Below are positions 8,710-16,458 of a stretch of DNA of 64,000 nucleotides, piece after piece. Source of the stretch: JBBSJZ01 sp041739875 (GTDB taxonomy: Bacteria; Planctomycetota; Planctomycetia; Pirellulales; Pirellulaceae). The translations under genes and the position numbers were made by a program. Positions within the stretch are counted from its first letter, which is position 1; each line of letters starts with the position of its first letter. The DNA is taken from assembly GCA_041739875.1 (NCBI GenBank), contig JBGSNA010000148.1:1-64000 (forward strand). Reading direction: 5' to 3'. Below the pieces are notes generated by a model. The model had not been told where the DNA came from. It searched no databases and saw only the letters and a list, made by a program, of their open reading frames with translations.

Positions 8710-9048
8710 TCATCCAGGTGGCCATGTCAGTTTTCGTCCGCCGAGAACATGGATATGAAGATGTGGAACTTCCTGGCCTCCATCCACTCCCGTATTGATG
8801 ACGAGTCGATAGCCGCTTTCAAGCCCCGCCTCAGCGGCGACTTTTGCTGCGACGATCATGCAACGTCCGATGATCGCTGCGTCGTCATCGGTTAAGTCCG
8901 CCATCGAAATGATTTCCTTTTTAGGCACCACGAGTAAGTGCGTGGGTGCTTTGGGGGCGATGTCTTTTAATGCAATACAGACATCGTCCTCGTGGAGGAT
9001 GGTTGCCGGAATTTCTCGTTGGATGATCTTGGTAAAAATCGAGGCCAT
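8710..9048 (-). CDS. HIT-family nucleotide-binding protein (HinT-like)
   Basis: This 112-residue protein is of the histidine triad superfamily, which hydrolyses phosphoramidates and related AMP-linked compounds. The signature HLHIHVLGG (His-x-His-x-His) lies near the C-terminus, and the early part carries IFTKIIQREIPATILHEDD and the DIAPKAPTHLLVVPK patch usual for HinT. The product is cytosolic. The ATG at 9048 lies 6 bases after the prfB stop, so the two are cotranscribed. The in vivo substrate is not predictable. Confidence 0.92.
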   Translation of the reverse strand: MASIFTKIIQREIPATILHEDDVCIALKDIAPKAPTHLLVVPKKEIISMADLTDDDAAIIGRCMIVAAKVAAEAGLESGYRLVINTGVDGGQEVPHLHIHVLGGRKLTWPPG

Positions 9049-9054
9049 GGTCGC

Positions 9055-10171
9055 TTATTCCTTGTTCGGCATTTCTTGCCCGGCTCGAAGACGAAGAAAC
9101 GCATCGAGGAAACCTTGCAATTCGCTGCCGTCCATCACGCTATTGAAACTACCGACATAGTGGCCGGTCCGAGCGTCCTTGACGCGTTGATCCGGGTGCA
9201 AAAAGTAATTCCGAATCTGGCTACCAAATCCCGTGCGCGCTTTGCTGGCGTATTTGTCCGCGATCAGTGCTTCGCGACGCTCTTCTTCGATGCGTGCGAG
9301 ACGAGATCGCAGGATCTTCCAGCATGTCGCACGGTTTTGGTGCTGGCTGCGTTCGTTCTGGCACGCTACGACAACACCCGACGGAATGTGTGTTAAACGG
9401 ACTGCACTACTGGTCTTGTTCACGTGTTGCCCACCCGCACCACTGGCGCGATAGACGTCTTCGCGAATGTCCTTTTCGTCAATCTCGACTACGAACGTGT
9501 CGTCCAGTTCGGGAGACACGTCGACGGCGGCGAAGCTCGTTTGACGTTTGCCTTCGCTGTTGAACGGGCTGATGCGCACCAGCCGATGCATCCCTTCCTC
9601 ACCCTTTAAATAGCCATACGCCATAGGTCCACGCACAGCGATACTGGCGCTGTTGATTCCCGCTTCCTCGTTGTCGTGTCGGTCGAGAAGCTCGATTTTG
9701 TATTCTTGGCCCACAGCCCAAGCGGAATACATCAAAAGCAGCATTTCCGCCCAATCATTCGCGTCGGTTCCGCCATCGCGTGCGTTGATCGTCAAGATCG
9801 CTGGGGCAGCGTCATTGGGACCGTTCAGCAGAGCCTTAAGTTCGAGATCATCGAGGATTTTCTCGAGGCGTTCGACCTCCGCAACGACTTCCGCCGCCAA
9901 CGAAGCTTCCTCTTCGCCCATTTCCAACAGGGAATCTAAATCGCCAACCGAGGTTGACAATTCGTCCAAAGGCCCCACGATGCTACGCAGTCCCTTCAGT
10001 TGACCGATGACGGTTTGGGCCGTGGTGGAGTCATTCCAAAAGTCCGGCTCAGCCATTTTGGCTTCGATTTCGTTGATTTGTTCACGCTTATTAGCGTAGT
10101 CAAAGACTGTCTCCTAGTTGTTCCTTACGCTTACGAATCTCGTCGCTGCGGCGATAAATTTCAGCGTCCAT
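9055..10171 (-). CDS. prfB: Peptide chain release factor 2, with programmed +1 frameshift
   Basis: RF2 ends translation at UGA and UAA. The gene is read in two parts. From the ATG at 10171 the first 23 codons end at CTT (10105-10103), followed by an in-frame TGA (10102-10100). A +1 shift across CTTTGAC resumes with GAC TAC GCT and reads on without a stop to 9055. The joined protein is 371 residues, normal for RF2. The RF2-specific SPF motif is in VRISPFNSEG and the catalytic GGQ is in SGAGGQHVNKTSS. Starting at the internal ATG (10056) would lose the first helices. It heads an operon with the HIT gene and bioF. The frameshift gives autoregulation: low RF2 favours the shift. Confidence 0.95.
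10099..10116 (-). promoter_or_regulatory. prfB programmed frameshift site
   Basis: On the minus strand the sequence reads TAGGAGACAGTCTTTGAC. An internal Shine-Dalgarno-like AGGAG precedes CTT by five bases, and the slip codon is followed directly by the TGA stop and a C. This is the same architecture as the known RF2 frameshift site, with the SD-to-slip spacing slightly longer than in E. coli (three bases). Confidence 0.93.
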
Positions 10172-10272
10172 GACGTTTTAGGCTCCGGGCGTACAATAGA
10201 AGGTAGAGATTACGAAGTGAGACAGTTTTTTCAGACGTATGCGTCATCATTGCGACGGGTAAAAAATTTACA

Positions 10273-11418
10273 ATGGCACGTGTTGTACTAGCGATGAGCG
10301 GCGGGGTCGACTCCAGCGTTGCCGCACATCTATTGCTTACCGCTGGGCACGAGGTCATCGGCGTTTTCATGCGTCACGGAGAAGCTTCCGCCGAAGTTTG
10401 CCGGGTGGACGGCGATGACAGCCGCCCGATGTTGCCCGTTTTAGGCGACGCCGGTGCAGCACGCGCGGATCACAAACAAGGGTGCTGTAGCGCCACCGAT
10501 GCTGCTGACGCCCGACGCGTCGCCTCCAAACTTGACATCCCGTTCTATGCACTCGACTTGCAGGAAGATTTTCGCCGAATCGTCGACTATTTCGTCGAAG
10601 ATTATATGAACGGACGAACCCCCAATCCGTGTGTTCGTTGTAATCACTGGATCAAATTTGGACGGCTGTTTGATTATGCCGACGGAGTGGACGCCGACTA
10701 TGTTGCCACTGGGCACTACTCGCGAATGCTCCATGATACGGAACTGCACCGCGGCCTCGACTCGGACAAAGATCAATCCTACGCGTTGTTCGGAATCGGT
10801 CGCGAACGTCTTTCGCGGACGATGTTGCCGGTCGGCGGCTATTCGAAGCCTCAAATTCGTGAGATCGCTCAACGTTTGGGCCTCAGTGTCGCTGGCAAGA
10901 AAGACAGCCAAGAAATCTGCTTTGTCACCTCTGGCCACCACAGCGACTTTGTCCGAGCCAGACGTCCGGAATTCGCGGCCACCTCCGCAGGCGAAATCGT
11001 GACCACGGATGGTCGCGTCGTTGGTGAACACAAGGGGATCGATGCTTTCACCGTCGGCCAACGCAAGAAGCTAGGCGTCGCGATGGGCGAACCTTATTTT
11101 GTAATTCGCATCGAACCGGCGACCAAACGCGTCGTGATTGGTACGAAAGAGGAGTTGGCGTTACCATCGCTGCTCGCCAATGATGCGAACTGGTTGGTCG
11201 ATCCCAGCGAAGTACCAGCACAAGCACAAGTACAAATCCGCTACAACGGTCTTCCGAAACCTGCGACGGTTGAGCTCTCACCGGAATCACCGGATCGATT
11301 CAGCGTCGTGTTCGATGAGCCACAAATGGCGATCGCACCGGGCCAGGCAGCTGTTGTATACGACGGGACACGCGTGCTTGGCGGCGGATGGATCCAATCA
11401 TGTTCAAAGCAAACCTAG
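10273..11418 (+). CDS. mnmA: tRNA-specific 2-thiouridylase
   Basis: MnmA adds sulfur to the wobble uridine (U34) of Lys, Glu and Gln tRNAs. The N-terminal PP-loop ATPase motif is SGGVDSSVAA (about residues 9-18). The catalytic cysteine pair is present: one in NPCVRCN (region 115-122) and one in DSQEICFV (about 215). The later GIDAFTVGQRKKLGV and the C-terminal beta-barrel part ending near GGGWIQS are also typical. The length of 381 residues is in range. It is transcribed away from prfB, separated by about 100 bases that should hold both promoters. A second CxxC-like region around residues 65-72 (GCCS) is an oddity of this copy. Confidence 0.95.
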   Translation: MARVVLAMSGGVDSSVAAHLLLTAGHEVIGVFMRHGEASAEVCRVDGDDSRPMLPVLGDAGAARADHKQGCCSATDAADARRVASKLDIPFYALDLQEDFRRIVDYFVEDYMNGRTPNPCVRCNHWIKFGRLFDYADGVDADYVATGHYSRMLHDTELHRGLDSDKDQSYALFGIGRERLSRTMLPVGGYSKPQIREIAQRLGLSVAGKKDSQEICFVTSGHHSDFVRARRPEFAATSAGEIVTTDGRVVGEHKGIDAFTVGQRKKLGVAMGEPYFVIRIEPATKRVVIGTKEELALPSLLANDANWLVDPSEVPAQAQVQIRYNGLPKPATVELSPESPDRFSVVFDEPQMAIAPGQAAVVYDGTRVLGGGWIQSCSKQT

Positions 11419-11442
11419 CGAAACAAGCTAGCGAGGATACTT

Positions 11443-12339
11443 ATGGGTCTGTATGACCGAGATTACGGACGTGACGAGTACGGATCGTCATGGGAGCCGG
11501 TACAAGCGAAACCAAAGAGCGCCACGATCATCTTGGTCGTGATCAACGTTGCACTGTTTTTAATTGACTGGCTCGGCTCAGGCCAAAACGCAAATGGCGG
11601 TTTAGCAGAAACATTGGGCGTGACGACTGACACCATCGTCAAACCCTGGATGTGGTGGCAGTTCCTCACTTATGGCTTTGTCCATGGTGGATTCAATCAC
11701 GTCGCCTTCAATATGCTCGGACTTTTCATCTTTGGCCGACCGGTTGAGCAACGTATTGGATTTGCGGAGTTCGTCAAATTCTACATTGCCGCGATGGTCG
11801 TCGGTGGGATCATCGGCTCGTTGTTTTATGTCGTGAAGGGAGAGCCTGCGTTGATCATTGGTGCGAGTGGAGCGGTCGTCGCAACGACCATTCTGTTTGC
11901 ATGCTTTTATCCGAACGTTGAGCTGTTGTTCATGTTCGTGATTCCGGTCAAGGCTTGGGTTCTGTGCGCCGTCTTTGTTGGCGTCGATATGCTCGGTGCT
12001 TTGGGCGTGCTTGGATCATTTGACACCATGAGAAATACCGCCTTTTCTGTCCACCTCGCCGGAGCCGGATTCGCCGCTGCGTACTTTTACCAACGCTGGA
12101 ACTTCGACTGGCTGTCCGCAGATTGGCTGAGTAACTTGCGCCAGAATCTGAGCCAACGTTCGCGACGAGCGAAACTGAAAATTCACGATCCCGACCGCAA
12201 ACTCCGACAAGAAGCGGTCGAAGCAGACCGAATTCTGGCGAAAATTCACGAGTCTGGCGAAGCTAGTCTCACGCGAGCGGAACGAAAAGTGCTTGAAAGT
12301 TATAGTCGTCGTCAGCGTAAAAAACGCGATGGATCGTGA
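11443..12339 (+). CDS. Rhomboid-family intramembrane serine protease
   Basis: The protein is 298 residues with about six membrane segments, starting at ATIILVVINVALFLIDWLG. Rhomboid landmarks are present: FVHGGFNHVAFNMLGLFIFG (L1/TM2 region), the catalytic serine in GASGAVVA, and a late His in VHLAGAGFAAA that can complete the Ser-His dyad. The C-terminal ~80 residues are cytosolic, very basic and helical (LRQNLSQRSRRAKLKI, then ERKVLESYSRRQRKKR), probably a coiled coil. It follows mnmA by 24 bases, and GAGGAT precedes the ATG at a good distance. The substrates are unknown. Confidence 0.9.
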   Translation: MGLYDRDYGRDEYGSSWEPVQAKPKSATIILVVINVALFLIDWLGSGQNANGGLAETLGVTTDTIVKPWMWWQFLTYGFVHGGFNHVAFNMLGLFIFGRPVEQRIGFAEFVKFYIAAMVVGGIIGSLFYVVKGEPALIIGASGAVVATTILFACFYPNVELLFMFVIPVKAWVLCAVFVGVDMLGALGVLGSFDTMRNTAFSVHLAGAGFAAAYFYQRWNFDWLSADWLSNLRQNLSQRSRRAKLKIHDPDRKLRQEAVEADRILAKIHESGEASLTRAERKVLESYSRRQRKKRDGS

Positions 12340-12454
12340 CAAAGTTGTGTCTGGCTGCGGCAACTAAATACACTAAATAGCTGTCAATCTTGTTCACGCA
12401 GCGATTTTTCTCCCGCCAATTTACCAACCGACAGGACCAAGTCCTGAATGGATC

Positions 12455-13429
12455 ATGAATCAACTGAACACGAATCACGTGTCACCGGGCAACGCTCTCA
12501 GCTCACCGGGCAACGCTCTCAGCCGATGCAACGCTGTAAGCCGGCGTTCTCTGTTACGACTCACAACTGCGGCAGGACTTGCTTCCGTTTTCGCCACACC
12601 TCGCTTCGCTTGCGCTGACGCACTCCCATACATGAATCGTATCGGTTTGCAGCTCTACACGGTCCGAAACCAAATGACCGAAGACAAAGCGAAAACGCTT
12701 TCCCTGGTCGCTGAGGCGGGCTATCGCCAAGTTGAACTCATGTCGATTGATTCGCACGCAATCGAAGTCGCGCGGATCGCGCGCGACAACGGGCTGACCG
12801 TCCACAGCGGTTTCATGGATTGGAAGACTATTGCGATGCCTGATGACAAGGACGTCATGAATGTGGAGACGACGATTGACTTGGCGGAACGACTCGGACT
12901 ACGTCACATCGTGTTCGGGTACATCGGGCGCGACCAGCGTGATACCGCCGACAAGTGCAAAACGATTGTGGATCGATGCAACGCGATGGCCGAGAAAGTT
13001 CGTGAAGCGGGAATGCGGATGTGTTACCACAACCATTCATTCGAATTCGAAAAGTTTGCTGGCGGAGACAAGACCGCATTCGACATCTTTGTTGAACACT
13101 TTGATCCGCAAAAGATGGATTTCGAACTCGACGTCTTTTGGGTCAAAATCGGTGGACAAGATCCTATTGCAATGATGCGTCGATTGGCTGGTCGGATCAC
13201 GCAAGTCCACTTGAAGGACTTGAAGGCCAACATGGGCACGATCAATGACGAAAGTAAAGTACCCCATGACGCGTTCCAGGAACTGGGTGATGGAGTGATC
13301 GACATTCCCGAAGTCATGCGTTTGGCAAAGGAAATCGGTGTGTTGCAATGCCATGTCGAACAGGATCAATCCGAGACACCGATTGAAAGCATCGAACAGA
13401 GTTTAAAGTTCCTAATGGAAATGAGTTGA
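12455..13429 (+). CDS. Tat-exported sugar isomerase/epimerase-like TIM-barrel protein
   Basis: The mature part has the xylose-isomerase-like TIM-barrel fold used by sugar phosphate isomerases/epimerases. Visible pieces are IGLQLYTVRNQM at the barrel start, the metal-ligand-type Glu in YRQVELMS, HSGFMDW, CYHNHSFEF, FELDVFWVKIGG and TQVHLKDLKA. The N-terminus carries a twin-arginine-type signal (SRRSLLRLTTAAGLASV), so it is likely exported folded. Before it lies an odd spacer made by a 21-base tandem duplication that encodes SPGNALS twice. The true substrate is unknown; many planctomycete paralogues are uncharacterised. The next gene starts two bases after its stop codon, so they share an operon. 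Confidence 0.85.
   Translation: MNQLNTNHVSPGNALSSPGNALSRCNAVSRRSLLRLTTAAGLASVFATPRFACADALPYMNRIGLQLYTVRNQMTEDKAKTLSLVAEAGYRQVELMSIDSHAIEVARIARDNGLTVHSGFMDWKTIAMPDDKDVMNVETTIDLAERLGLRHIVFGYIGRDQRDTADKCKTIVDRCNAMAEKVREAGMRMCYHNHSFEFEKFAGGDKTAFDIFVEHFDPQKMDFELDVFWVKIGGQDPIAMMRRLAGRITQVHLKDLKANMGTINDESKVPHDAFQELGDGVIDIPEVMRLAKEIGVLQCHVEQDQSETPIESIEQSLKFLMEMS
12482..12523. repeat. 21-base exact tandem duplication inside the coding region
   Basis: The unit TCACCGGGCAACGCTCTCAGC occurs at 12482-12502 and again, identically, at 12503-12523. It adds a second copy of SPGNALS just before the Tat signal. Exactness suggests a recent slippage event. Confidence 0.9.
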
Positions 13430-13431
13430 AC

Positions 13432-14025
13432 ATGAAGACTTTTTGCACTCTGGTTGTCACCGCTTTCGCAATCACACTGGCCAACCCAGTCTGCCCGAGC
13501 ACGGCCGCTGATGCGACCGCTGATCTGGCCGCTACGGGGCGACTTGCAATCGGCGATCCCGTGACTGACTTTACACTGCCGGTCGTTGGTAACGATGGCA
13601 CGGTGACGCTCAGCGACGAATACAAACAGGGTCCAGTGGTGCTGGTCATGCTTCGCGGATATCCCGGATACCAGTGCCCGCTATGCAGTCGACAAGTCGG
13701 TAGTTTGGCCAAGTTGGCTGGAGAATTCCGCGAGTTGGCTCACCGCGTGATCATGGTTTACCCCGGTGAAGCCCCGATGCTCGACAAACATGCTGAAGAA
13801 TTTATGGGCAAAGCGACGCTTCCGAGCCCGCTCGTGATGGTTCGTGATCCGGGCATGAAAATGGTTGCCGATTGGCAGCTTCGCTGGGATTCGCCGAAGG
13901 AGACGGCTTACCCGTCAACCTACGTGATTGATCGGGACGGCAAGGTACGCTGGTCAAAAGTGAGTGATTCGCATGGTGGCCGAGCGTCATCCGAGGAGAT
14001 TCTCAGCGAGTTAAAAAAACTGTAG
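13432..14025 (+). CDS. Secreted peroxiredoxin/thioredoxin-like protein
   Basis: The protein is about 197 residues. A signal peptide (MKTFCTLVVTAFAITLANP) is followed by an AhpC/TSA-type thioredoxin fold: IGDPVTDFTLPVVG, then VVLVMLRGYPGYQCPLCSRQ. The CPLC pair can act as a redox disulfide; the usual peroxiredoxin Thr/Pro context is altered, so peroxide reduction versus a thioredoxin-like role is open. A second conserved part is TAYPSTYVIDRDG. The ATG at 13432 is preferred over the TTG at 13426 because it gives a clean signal peptide and has GGAAATGAG upstream. It starts two bases after the isomerase-like gene, implying a shared transcript. Confidence 0.82.
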   Translation: MKTFCTLVVTAFAITLANPVCPSTAADATADLAATGRLAIGDPVTDFTLPVVGNDGTVTLSDEYKQGPVVLVMLRGYPGYQCPLCSRQVGSLAKLAGEFRELAHRVIMVYPGEAPMLDKHAEEFMGKATLPSPLVMVRDPGMKMVADWQLRWDSPKETAYPSTYVIDRDGKVRWSKVSDSHGGRASSEEILSELKKL

Positions 14026-14049
14026 GCTTTGGGGCGTCGCTTCCAACTC

Positions 14050-14160
14050 AAAAAAGGGGTCTGACCCTTTGCCTAGCTATCGCCCAGTCTTGGAGCGGTT
14101 GCTGGATTTGAAGTGGGACGCCACTGATTATCGCCGGCAAACAAGGTCAGACTCCTTGTT
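14050..14160. repeat. REP-like element: two palindromes with a shared GTC(T/A)GAC core
   Basis: The left palindrome is AAAGGGGTCTGACCCTTT (14053-14070). The right one is ACAAGGTCAGACTCCTTGT (14141-14159). They share the core GTCTGAC/GTCAGAC in opposite orientation, about 70 bases apart, with no coding capacity between. GGGGTCTGACCCC-type repeats are known around REP-associated tyrosine transposases, which supports a small non-autonomous element. No transposase is nearby. It sits just upstream of the CobL-type gene. Confidence 0.6.
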
Positions 14161-14180
14161 GAAAATTCGGATTCGCTCCT

Positions 14181-15419
14181 TTGACAGCTCGCATTCATAT
14201 CGTCGGTATTGGCGATGACGGACAGGATGGATTGACCCGGCAAGCACGCCAACTGATTGAAAGCGCCGAAGTGCTCGTGGGTGCTGGGTCGTTACTAGAC
14301 AAGGTCTCCAACACCACCGCTAAGCGGATCGTTATCGGTGGCAACTTGGATCAACTTCGCGATTCCATTAGCGAGGTATCCGACCTGAAGACCGTTGTGC
14401 TTACCGGCGGCGATCCGCTGTTCTATGGAATCGCTAGGTTCCTCACTGATACGTTTGGCAAGGACCGTTTTGAAGTCGTGCCGCACGTGAGCAGCATGCA
14501 ACTCGCTTTTGCCCGCGTCAAAGAAAGCTGGGACGATGCTTATCTGTCGAACTTGGCAACCCAACCGCTTGATCGTGTCGTAGATTCGATCCGGACGGCT
14601 GAGCGAGTTGGGCTGTTCACGACGGAGAATGTCTCGCCGAGCGTCGTAGCGGCTGCACTCTTGGATCGCCGAATCGACTACTTTACGGCTTACGTTTGTG
14701 AAAACTTGGGAACACCGGATGAAATCGTCACGCAAGGCGAACTCAAATCGATCAAGGACCAAACGTTTTCCGAGATGAATGTGATGGTGTTGGTCCGGCG
14801 CCGCGGTGCCGCCGACCGCCCCAGTGGCAGCGGCCAACGAAGGCTGTTTGGAAACCCAGATGATCTGTTTCTTCAGTCGCGTCCGAAACGAGGACTTTTA
14901 ACGCCGTCGGAAGTTCGCTGCATCGCATTAGCGGAAATGGACCTCACGCCAACGAGCACAGTGTGGGATGTCGGTGCGGGTAGCGGATCACTCGCGATCG
15001 AAGCTGCCTCGATTGCGCACCGAGGAAAAGTTTACGCGATCGAAATGGATGCCGAGGATTATGGTGTGATGCTCGAGAATGCCAAAATGTTTGACGTTCC
15101 TTCGTTGATTCCCGTTCACGGACAAGCCCCCGCTGCGTTTAACGATATCGGAACCCCCGATGCGATCTTTGTCGGCGGTAGCGGACGCATGGTGCCGGAT
15201 CTGGTCACGGAGTCTTTAAAACATCTTGGTGATGGTGGACGAATTGTGGTGAACGTCTCGAGTCCCGACAATTTGGTTTCTGTCCAAGAGGTGATTGCCA
15301 ATGCTGGGCTTGAGGTTGACGTTCGTATGATCAACATCGCTCGCGGCCAGAAACAATTCGACCGTGTCCGGTTTGAAGCCCTTAATCCAACCTTCTTGGT
15401 ACTCGGCCGCCGTGTGTAA
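14181..15419 (+). CDS. cobL: Precorrin-6Y C5,15-methyltransferase, CbiE-CbiT fusion
   Basis: CobL methylates precorrin-6Y at C5 and C15 and decarboxylates it, in cobalamin synthesis. Residues 1-~205 are the CbiE part (IHIVGIGDDGQDGLT, then TVVLTGGDPLFYGIARFL). Residues ~230-412 are the CbiT part with the SAM-binding motif VWDVGAGSGSLAIEAA and the later DAIFVGGSG. The length of 412 residues matches CobL fusions. The start is a TTG at 14181, at the end of the upstream REP-like element, with no good ribosome binding site; no better start keeps the conserved beginning. No other cobalamin gene is in the window, so it is an isolated pathway gene. Confidence 0.9.
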   Translation: MTARIHIVGIGDDGQDGLTRQARQLIESAEVLVGAGSLLDKVSNTTAKRIVIGGNLDQLRDSISEVSDLKTVVLTGGDPLFYGIARFLTDTFGKDRFEVVPHVSSMQLAFARVKESWDDAYLSNLATQPLDRVVDSIRTAERVGLFTTENVSPSVVAAALLDRRIDYFTAYVCENLGTPDEIVTQGELKSIKDQTFSEMNVMVLVRRRGAADRPSGSGQRRLFGNPDDLFLQSRPKRGLLTPSEVRCIALAEMDLTPTSTVWDVGAGSGSLAIEAASIAHRGKVYAIEMDAEDYGVMLENAKMFDVPSLIPVHGQAPAAFNDIGTPDAIFVGGSGRMVPDLVTESLKHLGDGGRIVVNVSSPDNLVSVQEVIANAGLEVDVRMINIARGQKQFDRVRFEALNPTFLVLGRRV

Positions 15420-15600
15420 ATATTTTGATGACGTGGCCGAGCCCTACCGTTCTGGCCCGCGATAATCGTAATAACCAGAACAAGTGACGGAGAATGCCGC
15501 ACCGTGAAGCAGATCACTTGTTTCGGGAGCCGCTTTCTCAATTATGCTGGCTTCGCGGCATCTTCGCCCATCCCTTTCCACGCCACTCGATTCACGTGTC

Positions 15601-16458
15601 ATGCAGGTTCGCAAAGCCGTTATCACGGCAGCCGCTCCGAGTCAGCAAACCATCCCACTTCAACGTCTCGTTGACCGTGAAGGCCAAGAGAAAACCGCGT
15701 TACAGCTGATCGTCGAAGAAACGCTCGCCGCCGGTGTCGAAGAAATCTGTATCGTGATTTGCCCTGGTGACCAACGCAGCTACGAACAGGCTGCGGGCGA
15801 TCATCTCGGCAGCGTCCGATTTGTCGAGCAGAACCATCCTCGCGGATACGCAGACGCGATTCACCGAGCCCGGAAATTCACCGGCGATGAACCGTTTCTG
15901 CATTTAGTCGGCGACCACCTCTACCTCAGCCGCACGAACACGCCGTGTGCAAAGCAACTCGTCAAAGTGGCGACTGAGTTTCAATGCAGCGTTTCGGCGG
16001 TCCAGTCGACTCGCGAGAACAAGCTGCCGTATTTCGGGATCATCAGTGGCGCTCACGTGCCACGCCACGATGATTTGTACGAAGTCGAACGAGTCGTGGA
16101 GAAGCCGACACCAACATTTGCCGAACAAGAATTGGTCACGCCCGGTCTGAGGGCCGGCCACTACCTGGGTTTTTTCGGGATGCACGTGCTCACTGGCGAC
16201 GTGATGAATGCCATCGAACAAGTGCTTAGCGGTGATGCAGATTCTCGACCAACGCTTTCCGATGCCGCTGCCCTGTTGCCATCGCGCCAGCGCTATCTAG
16301 CCTATCGCGTTCACGGCACCCGATACAACATCGGAGTGCAATACGGACTACTTATCGCACAACTCGCAATCGGTCTCTCCGGCCGTGATCGAGACCAAAT
16401 CCTAACGGAGCTTGTGGATCTTCTGGCGAATCGTGCGGAGGCGACGCAAGCCTCATGA
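15601..16458 (+). CDS. GalU-like nucleotidyltransferase with an altered nucleotide-binding loop
   Basis: The protein is 285 residues and resembles GalU/RmlA-type sugar-1-phosphate nucleotidyltransferases (QLIVEETLAAGVEEICIVI, then RGYADAIHRARKF, FLHLVGDHLY, VERVVEKP). The usual signature near the N-terminus, AAG-x-G-x-R followed by KxxxP, is here KAVITAAAPSQQTIPLQRLV, so the Gly-rich loop and the Arg are gone. It may be inactive or regulatory. I chose ATG 15601 because family members begin directly with this strand; ATG 15544 is an alternative. The gene overlaps the start of the next by four bases (ATGA), so the two are translationally coupled and probably work on the same sugar nucleotide, perhaps as a pair. 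Confidence 0.72.
   Translation: MQVRKAVITAAAPSQQTIPLQRLVDREGQEKTALQLIVEETLAAGVEEICIVICPGDQRSYEQAAGDHLGSVRFVEQNHPRGYADAIHRARKFTGDEPFLHLVGDHLYLSRTNTPCAKQLVKVATEFQCSVSAVQSTRENKLPYFGIISGAHVPRHDDLYEVERVVEKPTPTFAEQELVTPGLRAGHYLGFFGMHVLTGDVMNAIEQVLSGDADSRPTLSDAAALLPSRQRYLAYRVHGTRYNIGVQYGLLIAQLAIGLSGRDRDQILTELVDLLANRAEATQAS

Noticed and set aside
9055..10056. RF2 starting at the internal ATG 10056
   Set aside because: The upstream frame, the slip site and the full-length RF2 N-terminus show that translation starts at 10171 with a +1 shift.
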